From the NCBI GenBank assembly GCA_007844125.1, contig CM017563.1, positions 13,988,325 through 14,052,324 of the forward strand: a stretch of 64,000 nt of DNA, given 5' to 3'. Shown here one piece after another: positions 1 through 8,824 of this stretch (positions within the stretch are counted from its first letter, which is position 1; each line of letters starts with the position of its first letter). A program made the position numbers and the translations under genes. The notes beneath the pieces were generated by a model. The model ran no database searches and was not told where the DNA came from. It was given only the letters and a program-made list of their open reading frames with translations. Source of the stretch: Sinonovacula constricta (Eukaryota > Mollusca > Bivalvia > Cardiida > Solecurtidae).

Positions 1-445
1 GTTGTTGGTGTTGTTTGTTTTTTGTTTGTTGTTGTTTTTTTCCTTTTTTTATAAACCTCTAGTTTTAGTTAACTGCTGATACAAAAGTTTACTTTTATAT
101 ATTTTTTGCAAATTAATCTTAATCAAAATATAATTAAAACTTGCATACCTGTGCTTGTGCTGTTGTGGTATACAACTTGACAATATTGTATATCTTCTGA
201 TTCTCACTAGTGTTTATTAGGCTTGCTGTAAAATTAAAATATTTACTTTTAATGCAGCCTATGGAAGTGTAGATATATTCTGTAAAACAATAAATTATAT
301 TCTAATTAAAACTTGTTTTATTTGATAAGCTATATCACGTTACACAAAAAAAGCAAATTGTGTTATAAATCCAGATGCTAGAAATTGTATGTTTTATATA
401 AAAGCAAAGCGTTAAGCTAGTATTTACTTTTAATTTTTATGGAAA
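1..445. other. AT-rich intergenic stretch, nothing recognised
   Basis: T-rich low-complexity start followed by AT-rich sequence without a convincing ORF, repeat or RNA gene. Confidence 0.5.
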
Positions 446-455
446 ATAATTTGCG

Positions 456-731
456 CAATAGCTCAGTTGGTAGAGCGCCGGCTTGCGGATTGGGAGGTCG
501 TGGGTTCAAACCCCGGCCGGGTCAAGTCAAAGACTTTAAAGTTGGTAGTAGTGGCTTCCCTCCTACCGCTCGGGGCGAAGGGGACAGCATTACGCCTGAC
601 TCGTCGGTGTCAGTATAATGGAGCGGCCGGGTTCAATCCATGTGCACCTCATAAGTGCGCCTGTGCTATAATGATAGAAATGTCGCTGCACAGAATCGGC
701 AAAAAAATACAGGCAAATCCCTGAATCCTAG
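456..731 (+). mobile_element. SINE family A, full-length copy with target-site duplication
   Basis: tRNA-derived SINE. A pol III A box (TAGCTCAGTTGG, 459-470) and B box (GGTTCAAACC, 503-512) form a tRNA-like head. A body follows that is shared with copies near 3.5, 10.0 and 26.4 kb, containing GTGCTATAATGATAGAAATGT. The copy is flanked by a perfect 10-bp direct repeat, ATAATTTGCG, at 446-455 and 732-741, which marks a retrotransposition event. The left repeat overlaps the first bases of the head. A short ORF running through it is not a gene. Confidence 0.9.
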
Positions 732-741
732 ATAATTTGCG

Positions 742-1157
742 AGCATTTGGGTTTTACAAATTGCTATGAATAAAAAAGGACACGAATCTTAAAAAAAGCT
801 TCTGCATTCGAGTTCTGGATTTGTTAATAAAATAGTAAGTACAGCTCTCAATCAACATGATTGATCTATGATTTCTTCTGCAGATATGTCTTTAAAATAA
901 CACACGTATATTAATGTAATTATTGTATTACAACGATATCATTTGACAGATGCGCAAAAGCTCTTGCACAAACTCTGTAACGCATTGTCTCGTGATGTTT
1001 AGCGTAAACAGTGTGTGAGTGCAAAATGTGGAAACTGACAAGTAACTATAATACTGTATTTTAGAAAAAAATACAGTTACATTTAAAAATCATTAAATGT
1101 AACTAGTTATCTGTACACTTTTACTGACTACTCGAATGTAGAAATGGTAATGTGGTA
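742..1157. other. intergenic stretch, nothing recognised
   Basis: AT-rich sequence between the SINE and a microsatellite block. No ORF, repeat family or RNA gene recognised. Confidence 0.5.
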
Positions 1158-1159
<2 letters not shown>

Positions 1160-1202
<43 letters not shown>

Positions 1203-1209
1203 TAATAAT
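1160..1209. repeat. (ATC)n trinucleotide microsatellite
   Basis: About 13 perfect ATC units followed by AAT units. The antisense reading gives a poly-Met run, which is an artefact. Confidence 0.95.
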
Positions 1210-1253
1210 CTTTGTTAAATATATTAATCACAGACAAACCTGACTGCAATCTT

Positions 1254-1355
1254 TTTGCTGTTGTTGTTGTTGTTGCGTACGTGCGTGTGTGTGTATGTAC
1301 GTGCGTGCGTGCTGCGTGCGTGCGTGCGTGTGTGTGTGTGTGTGTGCGTGTGTGA
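1254..1355. repeat. compound microsatellite (TTG)n then (GT/GC)n
   Basis: TTG units pass into alternating GT/GC dinucleotides, a potential Z-DNA tract, about 200 bp upstream of the receptor start codon. Confidence 0.93.
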
Positions 1356-1540
1356 TTGCTGTGGACTCTTCGCACATACCTTCCGATTTTACATTAGATG
1401 AATAACAAATCAAATCCAGGCCTTTTTACACCATAATGATTTCTACGGTGACATTTTACGCCATACTATTGTCCACTGATTATTTTGTAAAAATGTCGTT
1501 TGGTAAAGATTTCACACTCTAACATCCATTTTTTATATTT

Positions 1541-1543
1541 TAG
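1541..1543 (+). promoter_or_regulatory. probable 3' splice acceptor in the receptor 5' UTR
   Basis: A T-rich tract runs into TAG just upstream of the receptor ATG, with no intervening ATG. This suggests an upstream noncoding exon that I cannot place. Confidence 0.45.
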
Positions 1544-1566
1544 TCCTTAAACTTTACACAATCGGG

Positions 1567-2634
1567 ATGACAACCAATCTGACGTGGAACAGCAGTGGTG
1601 TGGATCCCGCTGACCACATGAAGCTTCCGTGGATCAAATACATGGAAGCCACCATCTTATCCATCGTGTGTGCTATTGGACTCCTGTTCAACATCCAAGT
1701 TATGATCATTGCGCTTTTAGGAACCGTGAACCGGACAGCGCGCCAAAAATTATTTCTTCTCTTCGGTTTATCACTCAGTGACAGTTTCGTCTGCTGTTTA
1801 CGCGGGCCCTGCATTGTCATCATGGTCTTGTACCGGACGGGTCTGTTGCTAGATGAGTACATCTGTGCATTCTGGATCTTTTCCTTCGCCTTTGTTTTTA
1901 TTGCCATGATAACCAATATGGTCATTGCGGTCCAGCGGCGAATGATTGTGTTTGCCTACCAACAATTTTTGAGAACCTTCACGTTGAAAAGAACTCTTGT
2001 TTTTACTGTTGCATTATGGGCTGGCGTAGCGGCCATTTTAGTAACAAGCTATATTATCCTAGAGGTTAGGGGGGAGATACCTCCAAAAGCGAGTTCATGT
2101 CATGTAACTATCGCAAGATTTCCAATCGACAGCATCCTAGCGACCATTGTGAGAGGGGTATTAGCTCTTGTACTTGGAATTTTGCCCATTTGCATTCTAT
2201 GTTTTTGTTACATCCATATCATATGCCAGATTTGCAGAACCGGATTGCTTCAACTTGAACGAGTAGATGAAAGCGCCTGTTACCGTAGAGTGATGAACAT
2301 TTCTCTAGGACGCTTGTGTCTTTCCGTTGTTGGTTGGGTGCCATATCTTCTGTACGTCACAATTGCGCCTCTAGTGTCGTCAGCAAGTTTTTTCGCGAAT
2401 GCGCACTATTTGGATTTCTTGGTCGTTCTCCAAGCCGCAGTGTCGCCGTTGATTACTATGCAAGATGCTGAGTTTCGGGACCAAGTAAATGGAACCAGTA
2501 AGAAACGTTACTGGTCTATCTTTTGCAGGAATAAGCAGACTTCGCGAAAGGTTAGCGTCCCCATAACTTCAGCTGATATGAAAACGCAGGGTCCTCTTCA
2601 AGACGAAAACATTGCAAGCATTTCAAAACCCTAA
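1567..2634 (+). CDS. divergent rhodopsin-like (class A) G-protein-coupled receptor, intronless coding region
   Basis: Predicted plasma-membrane seven-helix receptor of 355 residues; ligand unknown. Seen: N-terminal glycosylation sequons (NLT at 4, NSS at 8), then seven hydrophobic segments with class A landmarks: N42 in TM1, SLSD with D72 in TM2, C100 at the top of TM3 and C178 in the second extracellular loop (likely disulfide), W151 in TM4, P207 in TM5, GWVP (256-259) at the CWxP position of TM6, and P294 in TM7. Odd features: the DRY triplet at the end of TM3 is QRR (123-125), and the TM7 NPxxY motif is SPLIT-like with no tyrosine. The 5' UTR is probably spliced: a pyrimidine-rich acceptor ends at 1543, 23 bp before the ATG. 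The start is the first Met of the open frame. Intronless invertebrate GPCRs of this form are common lineage-specific expansions. It could be an orphan peptide or amine receptor; the subfamily is not assignable. Confidence 0.87.
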   Translation: MTTNLTWNSSGVDPADHMKLPWIKYMEATILSIVCAIGLLFNIQVMIIALLGTVNRTARQKLFLLFGLSLSDSFVCCLRGPCIVIMVLYRTGLLLDEYICAFWIFSFAFVFIAMITNMVIAVQRRMIVFAYQQFLRTFTLKRTLVFTVALWAGVAAILVTSYIILEVRGEIPPKASSCHVTIARFPIDSILATIVRGVLALVLGILPICILCFCYIHIICQICRTGLLQLERVDESACYRRVMNISLGRLCLSVVGWVPYLLYVTIAPLVSSASFFANAHYLDFLVVLQAAVSPLITMQDAEFRDQVNGTSKKRYWSIFCRNKQTSRKVSVPITSADMKTQGPLQDENIASISKP

Positions 2635-3498
2635 GTAACACATTTAGAAGACCATTTTGGATTGGCTTTGCAATCTTTGAAACTAAAATTGTATATCCAG
2701 TAACAATTATCGTCCTTATATTTGAATTTCTTAACGGCGTGGAAAAAAACCCCGTTGCCATAGCGATTAATCTGCGTACAAATTTGATGTCGTAACTTTT
2801 TGATGTGAGTTTCTGAACTACGCTGCCGGACTATGATATTCTTACAGGGACGTTTTAAGGAAGTTTCAAATTTCTATGCATAATTTAAAAAGAAACAAAG
2901 AAATACTCGTATGTGACAATGAAGTGTGAAATGTTGAAAAAGTTTACGGTAAATATTAAGCAGAAAATTAGAGATTACAGACATGCTAACATTCTTGGAA
3001 AAGGGTGTTTCAATACAAAACAGTTTAAAACGTATACATAATACGTATTATAATGTATAATACGAATATAGCACATAAGACTAACCAAAACAATGGTAAT
3101 TGACTCCTCTCACTTAAATTGTAAATTTTTATTTATACAGTTGGTTTGTGGGAAACCCCTTCAGGAAGTGCGAGGCTGAGGTGCTCCACAAACTAGGTTT
3201 AATCACCTCTATCGGTTCTTTTGCCGACTAACGTTCCAAAACAGTAACTTTTGTTTTTGTTTTCTTTTTGTGTGTAATGTCTCGTCTCTGTGTTTTTTTG
3301 TCACTTTTACGTTTACTCTGTATGCCTTTGTCTAGCGGTAGGTCGAATTGTAATATCTTTGGTAATTCTTATGGGACCTTTTCTTATATTTTATATATTA
3401 ATATTATATATTTTGAATATAAAGCTTTATGTGTACTTGTAAAGTATGTGTCTTATGTTTTGGTTCCATTGCCGAAATTGTTTGCATATTTTGAATAT
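2635..3498. other. receptor 3' flank, nothing further recognised
   Basis: AT-rich sequence, presumably 3' UTR then intergenic. A 98-residue ORF at 3268-3564 ends inside a SINE and has no protein-like features. Confidence 0.45.
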
Positions 3499-3746
3499 GA
3501 GCTTCGGCTTGCAGATCGGGAGGTCGCGAGTTCAAACCCCGACCGGGTCAAACCAAAGACTTAAAAGTTGGATGTAGTGACTTCCCTCCTAACGCTCGGG
3601 GCTAAGGGGACAGCATTACGCCTGACTCGTCGGTGTCAGTATAATGGACCGGCCGGGTTCAGTCCCTGGGCACCTTATAAGTGCCTCGGTGCTATAATGA
3701 TAGAAACGTCGCTGCAAAGTATCGGCAAAAATGCCTGCTAATCCTA
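3499..3746 (+). mobile_element. SINE family A, 5'-truncated copy
   Basis: Begins inside the tRNA-like head (B box GAGTTCAAACCCC is present, A box lost) and continues through the same body as the copy at 456-731, ending in GTCGCTGCAAAGTATCGGCAAA. Confidence 0.85.
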
Positions 3747-4070
3747 TCCCATTTCTATTTTGAATAGGAAGCAGTATGTGTACTCGTAAGGTATGTGCCT
3801 TATGGTTCGGTTCAATTGTTAAAGCGTATCCATATTTTGATTAAAAAGCTTTATGAATAATCTCAAGGTATGTGCTTTATGGTTTTGTTCGATTGTTGAC
3901 ATTGTATGCATATTTTGAATATAAGGCTTTACGTATAATCTTAAAGCGTTTGCCTTATGGTTTATCCAACCGTGACAAAAGATTCCGTTGAACAACCAAC
4001 AAAGAGTCATGTCGCAGAATCAAATTTTGCCTATTGACGTAGATTGATATAGTAAGGTCAGGATGATTGC
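3747..4070. repeat. short diverged direct repeats, Cys/Tyr-like ORF shadows
   Basis: Three diverged repeats of a segment with TATTTTGA..AAAGCTTTA and GTATGTGCCTTATGGTT occur at about 3425-3460, 3780-3870 and 3870-3960. They are of unknown origin and sit between two SINEs. Confidence 0.4.
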
Positions 4071-4082
4071 CGACGTTCTTGT

Positions 4083-4401
4083 TTGTGTGTTTGTTTATTG
4101 GGTTTATCGGGACGCCAACAGCATTTCAGTTATCTTGAGACGGTGTCCATTTGAAGCAGATATAGTGCTGTCTTCACTGTGTATAGCATGCCGTGAACAC
4201 CTGGCATGATAGTCACATTACTCTGACACCGGGTCAACCAGTCGTGGAACTACCATTGTATTTGATTGAGCGTTAGAAAGGGAGTTATACCACTTCCATT
4301 TTTAACGACTTGGGTATGTCGCGGCCCAGGATCGAACCCGGGGCCTCTCGTACCTGGAACCGACGCTCTACGCTCTACCGATTGCGCAACCAGGTCCGGT
4401 C
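4083..4401 (-). mobile_element. SINE family B, full-length copy with 12-bp target-site duplication
   Basis: Read on the minus strand, a tRNA-like head (GCGCAATCGGTAGAGC and GGGTTCGATCC) is followed by a long body and a tail ending in AAACCCAATAAACAAACAAAC. The direct repeat CGACGTTCTTGT flanks it exactly at 4071-4082 and 4402-4413, so both element ends are defined. Confidence 0.93.
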
Positions 4402-4413
4402 CGACGTTCTTGT

Positions 4414-5534
4414 GTATTAATCGAGGTAATTTTATCTTCATCTCACTTTAATAACCCTTTGTTGACAATACTTATAAAACATTTTTCAATTATGAAAAAG
4501 AGATGACCGTTAAACTTGCCATGCCTTGGAAATTAGAAGAATTAAAAAAATACAAGAACAAATTAACTGCGTATTATTTTCGTGTCATAAAGACATCAAA
4601 ACGAAACACGTACTACCATTACGGAGTTGGTAGACTATTTTGTGGAAGATAATAATTGACAATCAACTTTTTATTTCTTTTACAGTCGTTTGACTTCAAT
4701 AAAAAGGATACTTTAATACCTGAAAGCACTTTTGAAAACATAATGGTAATACATGTAGAAGCTAGGATAATATTTCAAAATGAGTATAGCATCCAGTATT
4801 TATAGCGGCTGTCATTGCTTTTATGTTGAGCGCAAAATTTTAGTACAAACTTAAAAAATTATAAAATTATTAACTGTTTTATTTATACTTAGCGACTGTT
4901 GTATATTCATAATCATGAGCTGCTCTTGTGAGTTTTTTTTTTCAATATTGTGGATTTATTTTGTGTCACACAAAGCCAATCAGAAAATACAGGTCTCAAA
5001 CATCATAAATTGATTAGGAAAATATTATATAATGGTTAATAATGTCCATAATTTCACACATAAAAAACTTAATTATGTCAATAAGTATTTATGAAATGAT
5101 AAGATATAAAAAATTAAATTCTTTCAGATGAAGTCAAATGCTAAGTTCAGTGTAATTTCAACTTAATTGCACTTTTATTGTCCTTTGTTATTAACAACAT
5201 GTTTCAGCAAAAAATTTACAATTAAAATATTACAACAATAAAAGCGAACAACCTTTGATATGAAAAAATGCCATTGAAAATAGATAAAAGTATATTAAAT
5301 GTATAAATAATTTATTTGTTTTATTTGTTTAATAAACATCAACAATATATAATTGTGGCGAAGCAAGGCTATCATTGATAAAGAATATTACAGAATTCCC
5401 AAGTTTCTTGTTCCAAATCTGTGTACATAATTAACTTCAGACGTTTCGACTAAAATCTTCTTTTTTTTTCCTTTTTCAGAACTAAGTTAAATTTGTAGAA
5501 TTCAAAGAATTCGATAAGTTTTAAATACATCGCT
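4414..5534. other. AT-rich intergenic stretch, nothing recognised
   Basis: No convincing ORF, RNA gene or repeat family seen. Confidence 0.45.
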
Positions 5535-5645
5535 GCGATCAATTATGATCGTTATAGTGAAGTTCACCTGTTTTGGAGGAGGAAGACCCCAAACAAATGT
5601 CTGAGTAAAACCAGCGACGCACCGCAGGTCAGCGGGAGACAGTTA
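5535..5645 (-). mobile_element. SINE family C, 3' fragment
   Basis: Contains the conserved family C body on the minus strand (AAGACCCCAAACAAATGTCTG, then ACCAGCGACGCACCGCAGGTCAG). The tRNA-like head is missing. Confidence 0.7.
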
Positions 5646-6224
5646 GATGTAGGTTCTAGTAAATAATTAGGATGATCAAACAATAAAAAATACTTCTTAC
5701 GTCCTCGACACAATGAAACAAAACTCATACAATACATTACAATACCGCGTGTTTTTTGACTAATGGAATGTTATTGTATATACTAAAAAAGGCTTAGTCA
5801 AACAAGATCTATTTAAGGCACTTTCTCACAAGACAGAATCATCTACGGGAAAAATGAAACATCTCATTATGTTTTCATACATCCTCCTGAATCTGTCTAC
5901 TGCTGCTAGTTACTCGACTACAGAAATGATGTCAATTTGTCTTCTAAAAAGCACTGTTGCTTCATCAAACACAAGCCGAGAAAATGGTCTGGAATCATAC
6001 CGTTTAGAGATTCGTCTGAAGACGTCACGATGTCTCTAGTTGATGCCATTTTGCGTAGACGCCGCGCAAACTAGACTACGACAATGTCTTTGTAATTCCT
6101 GCTTTGAATTTTAACAGAGTAACCAGGAATTAATGACGGCACGTTGTCTCTTTGGCCTCATTCGAACAATGACCAACAATGACCCATCACAAGACACGGC
6201 ATGTCAAGTCATCATGTGTTGGTA
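5646..6224. other. intergenic stretch between SINE fragment and the PQ-loop gene
   Basis: No supported gene. The 61-residue plus-strand ORF at 5854-6039 has a hydrophobic start but no other support. Confidence 0.4.
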
Positions 6225-6230
6225 TTTATT
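6225..6230 (-). terminator. candidate polyadenylation signal of the PQ-loop gene
   Basis: AATAAA on the minus strand, about 90 bases past the stop codon at 6321-6323. Confidence 0.5.
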
Positions 6231-6320
6231 CTAACCGTCTTTCACGATGCCATAATGACGTCACAACTGCCAGTCTTCCTTGTATGAACAATTTCCATAA
6301 TGAATGTGACCTCGCGTCGT

Positions 6321-6542
6321 TCAAGATACTTTTTGCATCTTGCGACGGTAATACATGACTTGTAAGAAAAGAAGAACATTAAACAGAGATACCAGGGCGA
6401 ATGTGTAAATCATGACGTCATCACCGGTCGTTACGATGGAGGTTGTCAGGCGGCCAAATCCTTGAAAGATGCAAAGAAACGCAGACATCGCAGAGAGTTG
6501 ACCCGGATTCTTCGATTTGTGAATCTTGTACATTTGGATTAC
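6321..6542 (-). CDS. MPDU1: MPDU1 homologue, last coding exon
   Basis: Begins after CTTTTAG. It encodes VIQMYKIHKS, the second PQ-loop PGQLSAMSAF, and GRLTTSIVTTGDD, and ends in a basic tail RRKMQKVS before the stop. This exon carries the strongest family match. Confidence 0.88.
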   Translation of the reverse strand, partial: VIQMYKIHKSKNPGQLSAMSAFLCIFQGFGRLTTSIVTTGDDVMIYTFALVSLFNVLLFLQVMYYRRKMQKVS

Positions 6543-8787
6543 CTAAAAGATAAATTTTCGGATTTTTTTTCTAAAGATATGCGTTACCCTAGCTGGTAAA
6601 ACAATTTAAGCTGAAAATGTAAACAGAGATTTTCATTGGTTCTGCAAGATCGTGATTCAAATAACCACTTTCTGACTTAATATAATTGCAATTCTTCGTT
6701 TATACTTTCTATGAGATATTGTTTACAGATCATTTTTGAGAAAAGCTCTAATCTTTCTTGCTATTTTTGTAAAGAAACGTTAAAATATTCCGTTTGAAGA
6801 AACACTCTTCTTAATAAGAAAAAAAAATAAATACATCAAATTAAAAGTATCAAGAAAGATTCTTGAAACGTTCTTATTGTGCTTCTTTTTAATTTGGGTT
6901 ACTTACTCTGCTAACGAAGATGGCGGGAAGGCTGAGAAGGTAGAGGGGCCAGAGAAGTTGGTGTGGGAATGGAGGCCATAAAAGGACCAGCATAATGCAG
7001 ATGTACACAAGCAGGAACGAAATGGAAGTCTTCAACTTATTGCTGTAGATCAATAGTAGACACATCAGCACCACGTTCAACAGCATCAGGACGATGTTCT
7101 CGCCCCAGGCGCTGTATGAATAACAGATATAAATTGAAAAGTAAGACTATTGTAAATACAATCAATTGACAACAGCATAATTTCATTGACGCCGCTCTAA
7201 AGAGCGGTGTCTTTTATGGAATGCATTGTTATAGGGACGATAGTGTAGCAGGCACTATCAGGAAATCGCAGCTGTTTTGTGAGACCTTTTTGCAGAGAAA
7301 AGAACCGAGTATTCCGTGTTTTTGTATATAACAATGTAGCTTGCAACAATAAAGTGAAGCTTGTAGTTATAAAAAAAGATAGCAGACATTGATAGGAATT
7401 CGCAACTGTTTGGCGAGGTCTTGTTTAATGGAAGAAATTGAGTATGCCTATACGGGTTTTGTTGAGTAGTTGTCTTGTGCGTTAAAAGAAGCGCCTTAGT
7501 CTCGAAGAGAAACAACGTATGTATATGTCCAGAAGCAAATGATAAAAGTCCAACACAATTATAGTTATAAATTGAGTCCAAATTTCTTATGTGTGTATGT
7601 GCGGGGGTGGGGGGGGGGGGGGGGGGGGGGGGGGGGTGGGGGTGGGGGGTCTAGTCTTATTTTCGTTTTATTACGCCTTGACAATGAACATCGTGTGATA
7701 AATGAAAAAAATACTATCATTGCTTGTAAGGATTTATATTAGGCTTTGCTCTTACATGTTGCCTTAACAACTCTGAGAAATTCATATTTTTGAATATGAT
7801 AAAAAAGTATTGTGATAAGGTATTGAGAATTAGGATGTGTTAACATAACGGCCATATCTGGTCAGACTGCATGGGGTTAACGGGGTTTGTTGGGGGTACA
7901 TCTACCCGGCTGGACCCAGCCTCAAGCTGCAGTAGTCTCAGGGAAGGGGTGCGGATTGGAGTGTTGCTGACCAATGGCACTGCAGTAACTCTGTGTGCAT
8001 TGTTTTGTGAGTTCTTACCGTGACACCTTTGTGTACAGTGAAGAAACTAATTAGTTTACGAACAGTTCTTATTGCTATCTCCCAGAATGGTATTATGTTG
8101 GGTAAGTGGTACTCTAAAATTGTCACCGTCATTAACGTCAATCTATAAAAAGGAAATCGGAAGTTTTATGTCAAAAGAACTTTTCTTACCTCACTTTAAA
8201 CCCTTTGTGGATGGCATAAGCGACTGTAATGGAGGAGGCTTGAAGCATCAGCAACATTGACACTACCGAGATACCCGAGGCACTCCGCTTGTGCAACAAC
8301 TTGACGATCTGAGGCAGCTGACCTAAAGATGTGTTGATATTTATGAATATTCATTAATCCAAGCATCAAAGTTTCATTTTATAGTTCCCCAGAAAATTAT
8401 GATGAAACTCCATTTCAATTTTACACCTTTTTATAAACAAAGTTGCAGTCTCTGTTGTTGTTGTTGTTTTTATCTTAGCAAACAGCATAACATTACTATC
8501 AACAAAAAGTAGCCTATTCACTACTCAGAACTTCGTTGTATAAAAAGATAAAAGTTTGTGTGTGTGTGTTGGAAAACGTTGGATGAGAGAAAGAAAGAAT
8601 GAAAGTGGGATTTAAAGGACAAATGGAGAGAAACATTTATTAAAAAAGACTATGCATAAACTGTATACCGTCTAGACTTTGTTGTAATCAATATGATATA
8701 GTATTCTTGCGCTTTGTGTTTGGAAAATATGAAATTAATACTAAATTTAAAAACGAATACATATTTGTGTGAAACAGAGCAAGGTAC

Positions 8788-8824
<37 letters not shown>

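Noticed and set aside
456..525. tRNA-like sequence with A and B boxes
   Set aside because: It is the head of a SINE with target duplication; the acceptor stem does not pair and a SINE body follows.
1554..1925. 123-residue ORF antisense to the receptor
   Set aside because: Shadow of the conserved receptor coding frame.
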